The position numbers and the translations under genes were made by a program. From an uncultured Janibacter sp. (GTDB taxonomy: Bacteria; Actinomycetota; Actinomycetes; Actinomycetales; Dermatophilaceae), in contig CAMICF010000049.1 of assembly GCA_946222495.1 (NCBI GenBank), positions 1 through 15,926 of the forward strand: a stretch of DNA of 15,926 nucleotides, in the 5' to 3' direction. Below, one piece after another: positions 1-5,472 of the stretch. The notes beneath the pieces are model-generated. The model saw only the letters and a program-made list of their open reading frames with translations. It was not told the origin of the DNA and made no database searches. How positions within the stretch are numbered: position 1 is the stretch's first letter; each line of letters opens with the position of its first letter.

Positions 1-150
1 GACGAGCGAGCCGAGGTCGCGCTCCTGCTCGAGCAGCCGGCCCTGCCCGTCCTGACGATCCTGCGCGACCAGACCGAGGCCCTGATCCTGCGCACCCGGA
101 TCGTCACCGAGGCCGTCCGCGCCACCCGCCCACCCCGGAGCCGCACATGA
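1..150 (+). CDS. C-terminal end of a small helical protein, likely the Cas11-like subunit or csf1 end of the type IV-B operon (partial)
   Basis: An open frame enters from the window edge and ends at TGA 148-150, giving 49 residues. The sequence is rich in Leu, Ala, Glu and Arg and looks alpha-helical (for example ALLLEQPALPVLTILRDQTE). Its stop overlaps the csf2 start in ATGA, so the two are translationally coupled. In known type IV-B loci the gene before csf2 is usually a helical small subunit (Cas11-like), itself preceded by csf1. The helical look fits that, but the fragment has no diagnostic motif. The end of Csf1 is the main alternative. That it is a coding end is well supported; its identity is inferred from position. 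Confidence 0.6.
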   Translation, partial: DERAEVALLLEQPALPVLTILRDQTEALILRTRIVTEAVRATRPPRSRT

Positions 151-1058
151 CCACCACCCCGTCGTCTCGCACCCGCTCGGTGATGTGGACCGGGCAGATG
201 ACCGCTCAGTCCTCGATCGCTCACGGTGGCGAGCACAAGGGCACCGTGACCACGATCCGCCGCGAACGGATCCTGCGCGACGGCGAGCCGATCTACGTGC
301 CGATCCTCTCCGGCAACGGCATCCGCGGCCGACTGCGCCGCACCGCCGAGGAGCTGTACCGCGAGACCGTCGGTTACGAGGGGCAGATCGACGTCGGCGC
401 CGCGCACGTCTTGCGCTCGGGTGGGTCTCTGGTCAAGCGCGCGAGCACCACCGCGCTGACCGGGTCGCGTCTGCGCACCGCCCGCGAGCTCGTGCCGCCG
501 CTGGCGATCTTCGGCGGCGTCGTCGGCCGCTCCATCGAAGGAGCGCTGCAGGTCGGCAAGGCCGTCCCCCACCTCGCCGAGACCGCGCACCTGACCGGGC
601 ACCCCGGGCCGAGCATGTTCAGCGTCCTGCAGCTCGAGACCTACACCCGCGCACCGCGCGCCGGCGCACCCGCTCTGGAGGCCCTGGACACCACGAGCAT
701 GCCGATGACCAGCGCCGGCGACGTCGACCGCGACGCACTGCTCGAGCTCAACGCCGCCGACCCCCGCGACGACCTCGACGGCCAGATGGTCTTTCGCGTC
801 GAAACCCTCCCCGCCGGCACCGTCCTGTCGACCTGGATGCGCCTGGCGCACGTCACCGACCTCCACCTCGCCTTCTTCGTCGACGTCCTCGCCGCGTTCA
901 CCGCCCACGCACGCATCGGCGGCCGCGCAGCTCTCGGCCACGGCCTCGTCGACGCCGCCCTGACCCCCGACACCGACCTTGCCGACCTCCCCGACTGGCG
1001 CGCACCCCTGCGCGATCGCCACGACGAGGTCATGGCCGCCCTAGCCCTGCTCGGGTAG
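147..1058 (+). CDS. csf2: Csf2 (Cas7-like) backbone protein of a type IV-B CRISPR-Cas complex
   Basis: This 303-residue protein is a RAMP-fold Cas7-like subunit, expected to polymerise along guide RNA as the backbone of the type IV effector complex. The N-terminal part carries the family pattern: a beta strand with SSIAHGGEHKGT (residues 22-33), then IYVPILSGNGIRGRLRR (49-65). The SGN-x-IRG-x-LRR stretch is the RNA-contacting loop and helix typical of Csf2 and other Cas7 RAMPs. Glycine-rich segments around 251-270 (HARIGGRAALGHG) match the usual C-terminal RAMP region. The ATG overlaps the stop of the preceding gene and csf3 starts 2 bases after the stop, so this is an operon. Csf2 is favoured over type III Csm/Cmr RAMPs because of the csf3 and cysH neighbours. 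Nothing looks broken. Confidence 0.85.
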   Translation: MTTTPSSRTRSVMWTGQMTAQSSIAHGGEHKGTVTTIRRERILRDGEPIYVPILSGNGIRGRLRRTAEELYRETVGYEGQIDVGAAHVLRSGGSLVKRASTTALTGSRLRTARELVPPLAIFGGVVGRSIEGALQVGKAVPHLAETAHLTGHPGPSMFSVLQLETYTRAPRAGAPALEALDTTSMPMTSAGDVDRDALLELNAADPRDDLDGQMVFRVETLPAGTVLSTWMRLAHVTDLHLAFFVDVLAAFTAHARIGGRAALGHGLVDAALTPDTDLADLPDWRAPLRDRHDEVMAALALLG

Positions 1059-1060
1059 CC

Positions 1061-1777
1061 GTGCGCCCCCTTCGCGTCACCGCCCACCTCGAGGCCGGCC
1101 TGGCCCACGCCACCTCGTGGGGCATCAGCCTCGACGGCCTGCTCGCCGGCGTCACCCACGCCCGCCTCAAGGCCGAGCTCCTCGCCGCCGGCGGCGAGCA
1201 CACCCCCCTGGTCGACCAGGACGACCCGCTCGACCTCGAGCTGCCGCTGGACCGCTGCACCCTGCCCCAGGACGGCGACTGGCACTGGGCCGCGACCTGC
1301 TCCTGGGCCGTCGACGGGCGCGGCCTGATGCCCGACGTGCGCTACTGGTCCGGGCGGGTCGACCACCGCCACATCGACGACCTCGCCGACCGTGTCCCCA
1401 TGCACCTCGACGAGCAGGCCGGCCGCTGGCGAGCGCACTACATGCCCGTCCTCGTCACCACCTGCAGCGCCGTGGTGTGGCGCTGTGTCGGCGACCCCGC
1501 ACGCATCGAGGAGCTCCTCACCGAGGTGCCGGCGATCGGCAAGAAGCGCTCCCACGGCCAGGGCCGGGTCCTGCGCTGGCAGGTCGAGCCAGAGGAGGCC
1601 AGCGCCTGGGAGTGCGGGCACACCCACCCCGACGGGACCCTCGGCCGGCCCAGCACCCCCTCATGCCTGCGCTCGAGCACGATCGAAACCTCCTCCCTGC
1701 TGCAGGCCCGAACCGGGCTGCGGCCCCCGCTGAGCCACCCCTCCAGGCAGCGCCACCTCTACCTACCCCGGCGTTGA
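1061..1777 (+). CDS. csf3: Csf3 (Cas5-like) subunit of a type IV-B CRISPR-Cas complex
   Basis: This 238-residue RAMP protein is predicted to cap the 5' end of the guide RNA in the type IV complex. The start is GTG at 1061, two bases after the csf2 stop, and the first residues (RPLRVTAHLEAGLAHATSW) form the expected first RAMP strand. The family's glycine-rich loop is clear at residues 159-170 (IGKKRSHGQGRV). The C-terminus has HTHPDGTLGRPSTP (187-200) and GLRPPLSHPSRQ (219-230), a pattern I recall from Csf3 proteins. Length is normal for the family. In the same frame the sequence is open far upstream through csf2, but only as an Arg/Pro-rich shadow, so the GTG next to csf2 is the sensible start. 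Translation is probably coupled to csf2, since the Shine-Dalgarno is weak (GGGTAG). Confidence 0.83.
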   Translation: MRPLRVTAHLEAGLAHATSWGISLDGLLAGVTHARLKAELLAAGGEHTPLVDQDDPLDLELPLDRCTLPQDGDWHWAATCSWAVDGRGLMPDVRYWSGRVDHRHIDDLADRVPMHLDEQAGRWRAHYMPVLVTTCSAVVWRCVGDPARIEELLTEVPAIGKKRSHGQGRVLRWQVEPEEASAWECGHTHPDGTLGRPSTPSCLRSSTIETSSLLQARTGLRPPLSHPSRQRHLYLPRR

Positions 1778-1811
1778 CCAAACTCACAGTCACGCCCTGA
1801 GGGTGCTCATC

Positions 1812-1826
1812 TAGGCTCAGACCATG
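1812..1826 (+). promoter_or_regulatory. Candidate leaderless promoter (-10) of the cyclase gene
   Basis: TAGGCT at 1812-1817 fits the actinobacterial -10 pattern TAnnnT and ends 6 bases before the ATG at 1824. Transcription would start at or next to the first base of the start codon. No Shine-Dalgarno is present in the 46 bases between csf3 and this ATG, which supports a leaderless message. No convincing -35 is seen at 17-19 bases. This would let the cyclase gene be expressed apart from the csf operon. Confidence 0.4.
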
Positions 1827-2621
1827 CCCTCGAACCGGCATTACCACTCGCTGGATGACTTCCTGGCCTCGACCCAGTCGCACATTGACGGTGTCCTCGA
1901 CGACGGCTGGGGAGAGTCCTTCCCGGTGAAGGGCCGGGAGATCGAAGCCGTCGTGCTGTTCGCCGACATCAGTGGGTTCTCGACCCGCACCCTGGGGATG
2001 TCGCCGGCAGAGACCCTCATCTACGTGCAGAACTTCTTCGCGTGGGTGAGCGCCGAAGCCTTGCACGACCGGCCTGGGGTCATCGACAAGTACATCGGCG
2101 ACGAGGTGATGGTCGTCTTCTCAACCGAGTTCGGCTCCGAGGATCCGTTTGCTGACGCGATTCGAGCTGCTGCCGACATGAGTCGACACGACGTCCACGC
2201 CTACCAGCCGCACATGGGCATTGCCTCGGGTGAGGTCATCGTCGGGTACGCAGGGACCGCGAAGCGGTACAACGTCTCCGTGTTCGGAGCCCCGGTTGCC
2301 CTAGCCGCTCGATGTGCAGGCGTGCGACCGCCGGACTCCTCTCGGGTCGTCTCCTCCAGCATCGTCTTCCCGGCGCAGGACTGGGCTGGCCGCGAGCTGG
2401 ACGACGTCATCCCGCCTGAGAGAAGTCAGCCTGACCTTCGGCGCTTCGAGCTGCAGGACGAGCGTCAGGTTCCCGTGAAGGGCATCGGAGAGATCGCCGT
2501 GCGAGAGATCTACAACACCGGGATGTGGCTCCCGACGCAGTCCGCGGAAGATCGAGCGAGACAGTCCTTGGCCGTACTCGCTGACGGCAACCGGTACTGG
2601 CCTCCTCAGCACGATTCATAG
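1824..2621 (+). CDS. Class III adenylate/guanylate cyclase-domain protein
   Basis: This soluble 265-residue protein has a class III nucleotidyl cyclase domain at about residues 38-170 and an unassigned tail of about 95 residues. The metal-binding aspartates are present: D48 in LFADISGF and D93 in KYIGDEVMVVF. The substrate lysine K89 and transition-state arginine R163 (VALAARC) are also there. The position that is Asp or Thr in most adenylyl cyclases is S152 (NVSVFG). The transition-state Asn, four residues before the Arg, is replaced by A159. The protein may therefore be slow, act on another nucleotide, or need a partner. No membrane segment, HAMP or other sensor domain is seen. It lies between csf3 and the cysH-like gene, where a cyclase is not part of the described type IV-B set. 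The cyclase family is clear; the product nucleotide and role are unknown. Confidence 0.88.
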   Translation: MPSNRHYHSLDDFLASTQSHIDGVLDDGWGESFPVKGREIEAVVLFADISGFSTRTLGMSPAETLIYVQNFFAWVSAEALHDRPGVIDKYIGDEVMVVFSTEFGSEDPFADAIRAAADMSRHDVHAYQPHMGIASGEVIVGYAGTAKRYNVSVFGAPVALAARCAGVRPPDSSRVVSSSIVFPAQDWAGRELDDVIPPERSQPDLRRFELQDERQVPVKGIGEIAVREIYNTGMWLPTQSAEDRARQSLAVLADGNRYWPPQHDS

Positions 2622-2636
2622 CTACTAGATCCCAAG

Positions 2637-2651
2637 CCCAGCCTTGCTGGG
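2637..2651 (+). terminator. Short hairpin after the cyclase gene
   Basis: CCCAGC-CTT-GCTGGG, a perfect 6-bp stem with a 3-base loop, begins 15 bases after the cyclase stop codon. No T-run follows, so this is at best a weak intrinsic terminator. Confidence 0.35.
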
Positions 2652-2680
2652 TGCATCGGCTCGTGCCAGCGACCTGTGGG

Positions 2681-2724
2681 GCAGTAGGCGGGCCCAGGCA
2701 GGGGTTACCGGACCCGCCTACTGC
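2681..2724. repeat. 12-bp perfect inverted repeat with a 20-base loop upstream of the cysH-like gene
   Basis: GCAGTAGGCGGG (2681-2692) and CCCGCCTACTGC (2713-2724) are exact reverse complements separated by 20 bases. It sits in the 212-base gap between the cyclase stop (2621) and the cysH-like start (2834), which otherwise holds no gene. It could be a transcription terminator, an RNA structure in a read-through transcript, or a protein-binding dyad. No T-run follows on the + strand. Confidence 0.7.
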
Positions 2725-2819
2725 GCCCGGCGGCGACATCAGCCACGAGGGCGGCGCGACCGGCCAGACCCAACGTACGACGCGATCAAGCACCGTCAGG
2801 CCGCCAAGTCCACGTCTTG

Positions 2820-2836
2820 TACGTTCCAGCGTGATG
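2820..2836 (+). promoter_or_regulatory. Candidate -10 element and leaderless start of the cysH-like gene
   Basis: TACGTT at 2820-2825 fits TAnnnT and lies 5 bases before an in-frame GTG (2831) and 8 bases before the ATG (2834). No Shine-Dalgarno precedes either codon, so a leaderless transcript starting at or just before the GTG is plausible. No -35 was recognised. Confidence 0.3.
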
Positions 2837-3691
2837 AGCGACCACGACCCCGGCCTTGATCTGGCCGCGCTGCGCGCCCGCCGCGGCGTGCGAGCAGACC
2901 TGGCCGCGATCAGCGACCGGATCGGTGAACACATCGACCGCGGCGGGTTCGTCAGCTTCTCCGGCGGGAAGGACTCCACCGTCGTCGTCGACCTCGCCCG
3001 CCGGGTCGACCCGGACGTGCCGGTGGTCTGGTTCGACTCCGGGATGGAGTTCCCCGAGACGCGCGACTACGTCGAGACCCTCGCCCGACGATGGGATCTC
3101 AACCTCTTCCGCCTCTCTACCGCACCGTCCGGGCTGGAGGTCCTCGTGCAGTCGGGGGCCTGGGACCACCGCGCCGAGGACGTGCCCGTGCCCGACCTGC
3201 ACGAGATCCTGATCGCCGCCCCTTCGCGGCGAGCCCACGCCGATCACGGGCCGGCGAACCTCTGGGGCGTCCGCGCGGCCGAGTCCAAGGGCCGAGCGCA
3301 GCTGTACCGCACGCACCTCGCCCGGCAGGTTGCCGAGCACTGCGACGGCTGCTGCACGCCCCGCGATGCTGCGACCTCACGGCCGAGCTTGGAGCAGCGC
3401 GCGCGCCACGGTGGTCTCGTCGGGCGGGTCGACGGCACCCGCAGTTACGGCCCGATCTGGGACTGGTCCGACGAGCAGGTGTGGACCTACCTCGCGCAGC
3501 ACTCGATCGAGCCCAACCCGGTCTACGCCAAGCTCGCCGCCCTCGGCGCCGGCGAGCACGCCCTGCGGGTGGGGCATCTCATCGACGCCAACCAGATCCA
3601 GGCCGGGCGGGTCACCTGGCTGCGGCGGGGCTGGCCTGAGCTCTACGCCGAGCTGGAAGCTCTCCTTCCTCGGCTGGCGGAGATGGTCTGA
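2834..3691 (+). CDS. cysH: CysH-like PP-loop protein (PAPS reductase family) of the type IV-B locus
   Basis: This 285-residue protein belongs to the phosphoadenosine-phosphosulfate reductase/PP-loop ATPase family. The PP-loop SFSGGKDST is at residues 41-49, followed by VVWFDSGMEFPETRDYV (64-80) and LWGVRAAESKGR (143-154), which matches the GVRxxES nucleotide-site motif. PIWDWSDEQVWTYL (207-220) is the usual C-terminal family signature. A cysteine group, EHCDGCCTPR, at 168-177 could bind a metal or act in redox. CysH-like proteins are a recurrent companion of type IV-B csf genes on actinobacterial plasmids and their function there is unknown; no sulfate-assimilation neighbours occur here. The frame is open further upstream, but that extension crosses the inverted repeat and looks non-coding. 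The ATG at 2834 (or GTG at 2831) is preferred. Confidence 0.87.
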   Translation: MSDHDPGLDLAALRARRGVRADLAAISDRIGEHIDRGGFVSFSGGKDSTVVVDLARRVDPDVPVVWFDSGMEFPETRDYVETLARRWDLNLFRLSTAPSGLEVLVQSGAWDHRAEDVPVPDLHEILIAAPSRRAHADHGPANLWGVRAAESKGRAQLYRTHLARQVAEHCDGCCTPRDAATSRPSLEQRARHGGLVGRVDGTRSYGPIWDWSDEQVWTYLAQHSIEPNPVYAKLAALGAGEHALRVGHLIDANQIQAGRVTWLRRGWPELYAELEALLPRLAEMV

Positions 3692-3718
3692 CCCGGTTGA
3701 CTGGTTGCTGCCTTCGGA

Positions 3719-4639
3719 TCAGGCCACCAGCGCCATGATGTCGGCGAGACGAGCAAGAACGAAACTCGTGGCGCTGCTCGTCGCGGCCGCTGCGATCGCG
3801 ATCGCGGTTCGCTCTTTCAGACCGGCCTTTGTCGCAGCCTGATCGAGCGCAGCGGACTCGAGGGCGTCAACGGCTTCAACGACCCCGCTCGGGACATCGT
3901 CGCCCATCCCAGATCGGAGCTCCCCCAGCACTTCCAAGACCTGAGAGCGCTCATCATTGGTGATCGTCTGGACGGCGTGCAGAGTATTGCCCTCCCCACC
4001 GGCGGCGGCAATCCCCACCGTGCTGTCGGAAAAATTGTTGGTGTTTGTGGTGCGGCTCTTGTCGTTAGTCACCTGGTATCTCCTGTGGTCGTGGTGGACG
4101 TGAGATGCCGAGCTGGCGCCGCGACCCTCGAAATAGTCACGCAGCAGTCCAGAGATTCCGCTGACCTCTGCGAGATAGGGCCCCGGGTCGAGCCTCGCTG
4201 GCCCTCCCCACGAATCGTCGCCCTTTACGCACTCCCAGCGCTCAAGTCGAGCGATCGCCGCCTTGAGGTGAGGCTCGCTCACCGGACGGCCATCGACCTC
4301 AGTCAATCGCCAAGACCCCTCGGACGAGGGGTAAAGGACCTCAGCTGCAACCGCGCGCTCGATCGCGTCAAACCAATCAGGACCCTCCGTCTCCGACCGA
4401 CGGATGAGACCAGCAACTCGCTTTCCTTCCTGGTTCGGAGTCACGTGCAGCCCACCGATCCGCTTCGACACGAACACCAGCCCCAGCTCGTCGAGCTTCC
4501 TCGCTGTGTCGATGAGCTGAGTAGTCGTCCCGACCTTCCGAGCGATAGGTCCCTGCAGCTGTCCTTCATCGACCGCTCTGAGAAGAGCGCCCCACATCGG
4601 TGTCCCACGCAGCTCACGCAGCATCTCGTCGTCGTTCAC
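3719..4639 (-). CDS. Unrecognised protein with N-terminal winged-helix-like domain and small-residue-rich C-terminal helix
   Basis: This 306-residue protein is not assigned to a named family. Residues 1-80 look like a winged helix-turn-helix (a helix with KVGTTTQLIDTARKLDELGLV, then a wing VSKRIGGLHVT). A second helical region covers 85-170. A low-complexity linker, HVHHDHRRYQVTNDKSRTTNTN, leads into NNFSDSTVGIAAAGGEGNTLHAV (201-223). I recall such short NF-S-x-VG-x-GNT beta segments from accessory proteins with a helical tail, some in abortive-infection-type genes, but this is a weak link. The end (279-306) is Ala/Ser-rich and hydrophobic and may contact membrane or self-associate. Start: GTG at 4639 with AGGGGG four to five bases upstream. 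It lies 70 bases downstream of lsr2 on the same strand and converges with the cysH-like gene across 27 bases. Confidence 0.7.
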   Translation of the reverse strand: MNDDEMLRELRGTPMWGALLRAVDEGQLQGPIARKVGTTTQLIDTARKLDELGLVFVSKRIGGLHVTPNQEGKRVAGLIRRSETEGPDWFDAIERAVAAEVLYPSSEGSWRLTEVDGRPVSEPHLKAAIARLERWECVKGDDSWGGPARLDPGPYLAEVSGISGLLRDYFEGRGASSASHVHHDHRRYQVTNDKSRTTNTNNFSDSTVGIAAAGGEGNTLHAVQTITNDERSQVLEVLGELRSGMGDDVPSGVVEAVDALESAALDQAATKAGLKERTAIAIAAAATSSATSFVLARLADIMALVA

Positions 4640-4661
4640 GCATCCCCCTCATCAGCAAGTG

Positions 4662-4692
4662 CCGGCGGCGGAGAAAATCACGACGCCGCCGG
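4662..4692 (-). terminator. Hairpin between lsr2 and the downstream 306-residue gene
   Basis: CCGGCGGCG (4662-4670) and CGCCGCCGG (4684-4692) form a perfect 9-bp stem with a 13-base loop, just after the lsr2 stop codon. There is no T-run, but GC-rich hairpins without one often act as terminators or attenuators in actinomycetes. It would limit read-through from lsr2. Confidence 0.5.
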
Positions 4693-4708
4693 TTCTGCGG
4701 ACTCTCGA

Positions 4709-5041
4709 TTAGCTGTTGGCCTTCTCGTAGGCGTCCTTGACGTCCGCGCTGATGCGTCCTCGCTCGCTGACCTCGTAGCCGTTGGCGCGGGCCCACTCGC
4801 GGATCTCGCTGGTGCCGCTCGAGGAGCTGCTGCCGCTGCTCTTGCGGCGTCCGGTGCTGCGGCGGCCGCCTGCACGCCTTCCGGCACCGACGTAGGCCGC
4901 CAAGGCGTCACGCAATGCGGTGGCGTTGTCCTCGTTGAGGTCGATCTCGTATGTCACCCCGTCGAGACCAAATGTCACCGTCTCGGAGGCGGTGCTGCCG
5001 TCGATGTCATCTTCGAGGAGGACCTGGACTCGCTGAGCCAT
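4709..5041 (-). CDS. lsr2: Lsr2 family nucleoid-associated protein (xenogeneic silencer)
   Basis: This 110-residue protein matches Lsr2 in all parts. The N-terminal dimerisation strands are MAQRVQVLLEDDIDG, ETVTFGLDGVTYEIDL and LRDALAAYVGAGRR (residues 1-55). A flexible Ser/Gly/Arg linker (56-79) follows. The C-terminal DNA-binding helix-turn-helix is SEIREWARANGYEVSERGRI (about 78-97), ending in ADVKDAYEKANS. The RGR at about 94-96 is the AT-hook-like element that enters the minor groove of AT-rich DNA. Lsr2 bridges and silences horizontally acquired AT-rich DNA; plasmid copies are common in actinomycetes and may hide the element or the host response to it. The ATG at 5041 is chosen because GGTGAAG precedes it at the right distance; an in-frame GTG three codons upstream lacks this. 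Confidence 0.95.
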   Translation of the reverse strand: MAQRVQVLLEDDIDGSTASETVTFGLDGVTYEIDLNEDNATALRDALAAYVGAGRRAGGRRSTGRRKSSGSSSSSGTSEIREWARANGYEVSERGRISADVKDAYEKANS

Positions 5042-5071
5042 GTGCTTCACCAGTTCTGTTGCGGGTAACCG

Positions 5072-5085
5072 ACCGCATATGCGGT
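5072..5085. promoter_or_regulatory. 14-bp perfect palindrome in the lsr2 5' region
   Basis: ACCGCATATGCGGT reads the same on both strands and lies 31 bases upstream of the lsr2 start codon, probably in the 5' untranslated region or over the promoter. Its centre CATATG is AT-rich in a GC-rich setting. It could be an operator for autoregulation by Lsr2 or for another repressor. A possible -10 (TATATT on the minus strand, 5115-5110) lies upstream of it, without a clear -35. Confidence 0.4.
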
Positions 5086-5177
5086 GCGGTCATTTCTGTG
5101 GTCGTCTGCAATATAGGTGATCCGGCACAGTTGAGCGCCCCGCTATGGTGCGGTGTCCACTAGTCGCGGACAAATGC

Positions 5178-5210
5178 TTGCAGCCCCGCCTGTTACGGGC
5201 GGGGCTGCAA
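5178..5210. repeat. 13-bp perfect inverted repeat, strong hairpin between lsr2 and the exonuclease remnant
   Basis: TTGCAGCCCCGCC (5178-5190) and GGCGGGGCTGCAA (5198-5210) pair perfectly around the 7-base loop TGTTACG. It lies in the 274-base gene-free gap 5042-5315. The gap also contains TGTCC/GGACA arms (5155-5173) and the hairpin just after the exonuclease stop. The best reading is a terminator insulating lsr2 from transcription coming from the right. Confidence 0.6.
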
Positions 5211-5286
5211 CGCAGATATTCGGGATTCTGCCCCCCCAGCACCGGCGGCGAGGCTGCAGATGCCCGAACGACGTGGGGAGTGCGGT

Positions 5287-5310
5287 CCGCCCGCTTCGTC
5301 GCTCGGGCGG
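5287..5310 (-). terminator. Hairpin downstream of the exonuclease stop codon
   Basis: CCGCCCG (5287-5293) and CGGGCGG (5304-5310) form a 7-bp stem with a 10-base loop, starting 5 bases after the minus-strand stop at 5316-5318. Position and GC-rich stem suit the original terminator of the exonuclease gene. Confidence 0.45.
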
Positions 5311-5315
5311 CCCCC

Positions 5316-5472
5316 TCAGGACGTGTGACGAGCCGTGAGGCGATGTAGGACGTCCAGCGTGGCCTGCACATCCCCGAGCGCGTCGTGCGTGCCGCCCAGG
5401 GCGGTGAACGGGGCCGCGTCTGCTCGTGCTCGCGCCCGCATCACGCACCACCATCGTGCGGGGTCTGCTAGC
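5316..5472 (-). pseudogene. 3' fragment of a DEDDh exonuclease gene, cut off by the transposon
   Basis: Read on the minus strand from the transposon edge, the frame gives LADPARWWCVMRARARAD, then THDALGDVQATLDVLHRL, ending at TGA 5316-5318. HDALGD is the exonuclease motif III (H-x4-D) of the DnaQ/RNase T group. It has no start of its own. The 5' fragment lies at 10990-11454. Removing the element and one copy of GCTAGC joins CTA-GC to A-GAC and gives one uninterrupted 194-codon frame (434 + 151 = 585 bases), with this fragment supplying H172 and D177. It is therefore the missing end of that gene. The first six bases here (5467-5472) are the target duplication. Confidence 0.9.
5467..5472. repeat. 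Left target-site duplication GCTAGC
   Basis: GCTAGC directly precedes the left terminal repeat and is repeated at 11021-11026 directly after the right one. Six-base duplications of the form NCTAGN are characteristic of IS481-type insertion. Confidence 0.9.

Noticed and set aside
185..1060. Upstream extension of the csf3 frame across csf2
   Set aside because: It is Arg/Pro-rich with no domain pattern and lies wholly inside csf2; the csf3 motifs begin only after the GTG at 1061.
2651..2833. Longer N-terminus for the CysH-like protein starting at 2651
   Set aside because: It would be translated through the 12-bp inverted repeat and has no family similarity; a -10-like element lies next to the GTG/ATG at 2831-2834.
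3977..5068. Long plus-strand open frame (363 codons) across lsr2 and the 306-residue gene
   Set aside because: It is the antisense of two well-supported minus-strand genes, with low-complexity Ala/Gly composition and no recognisable motif.
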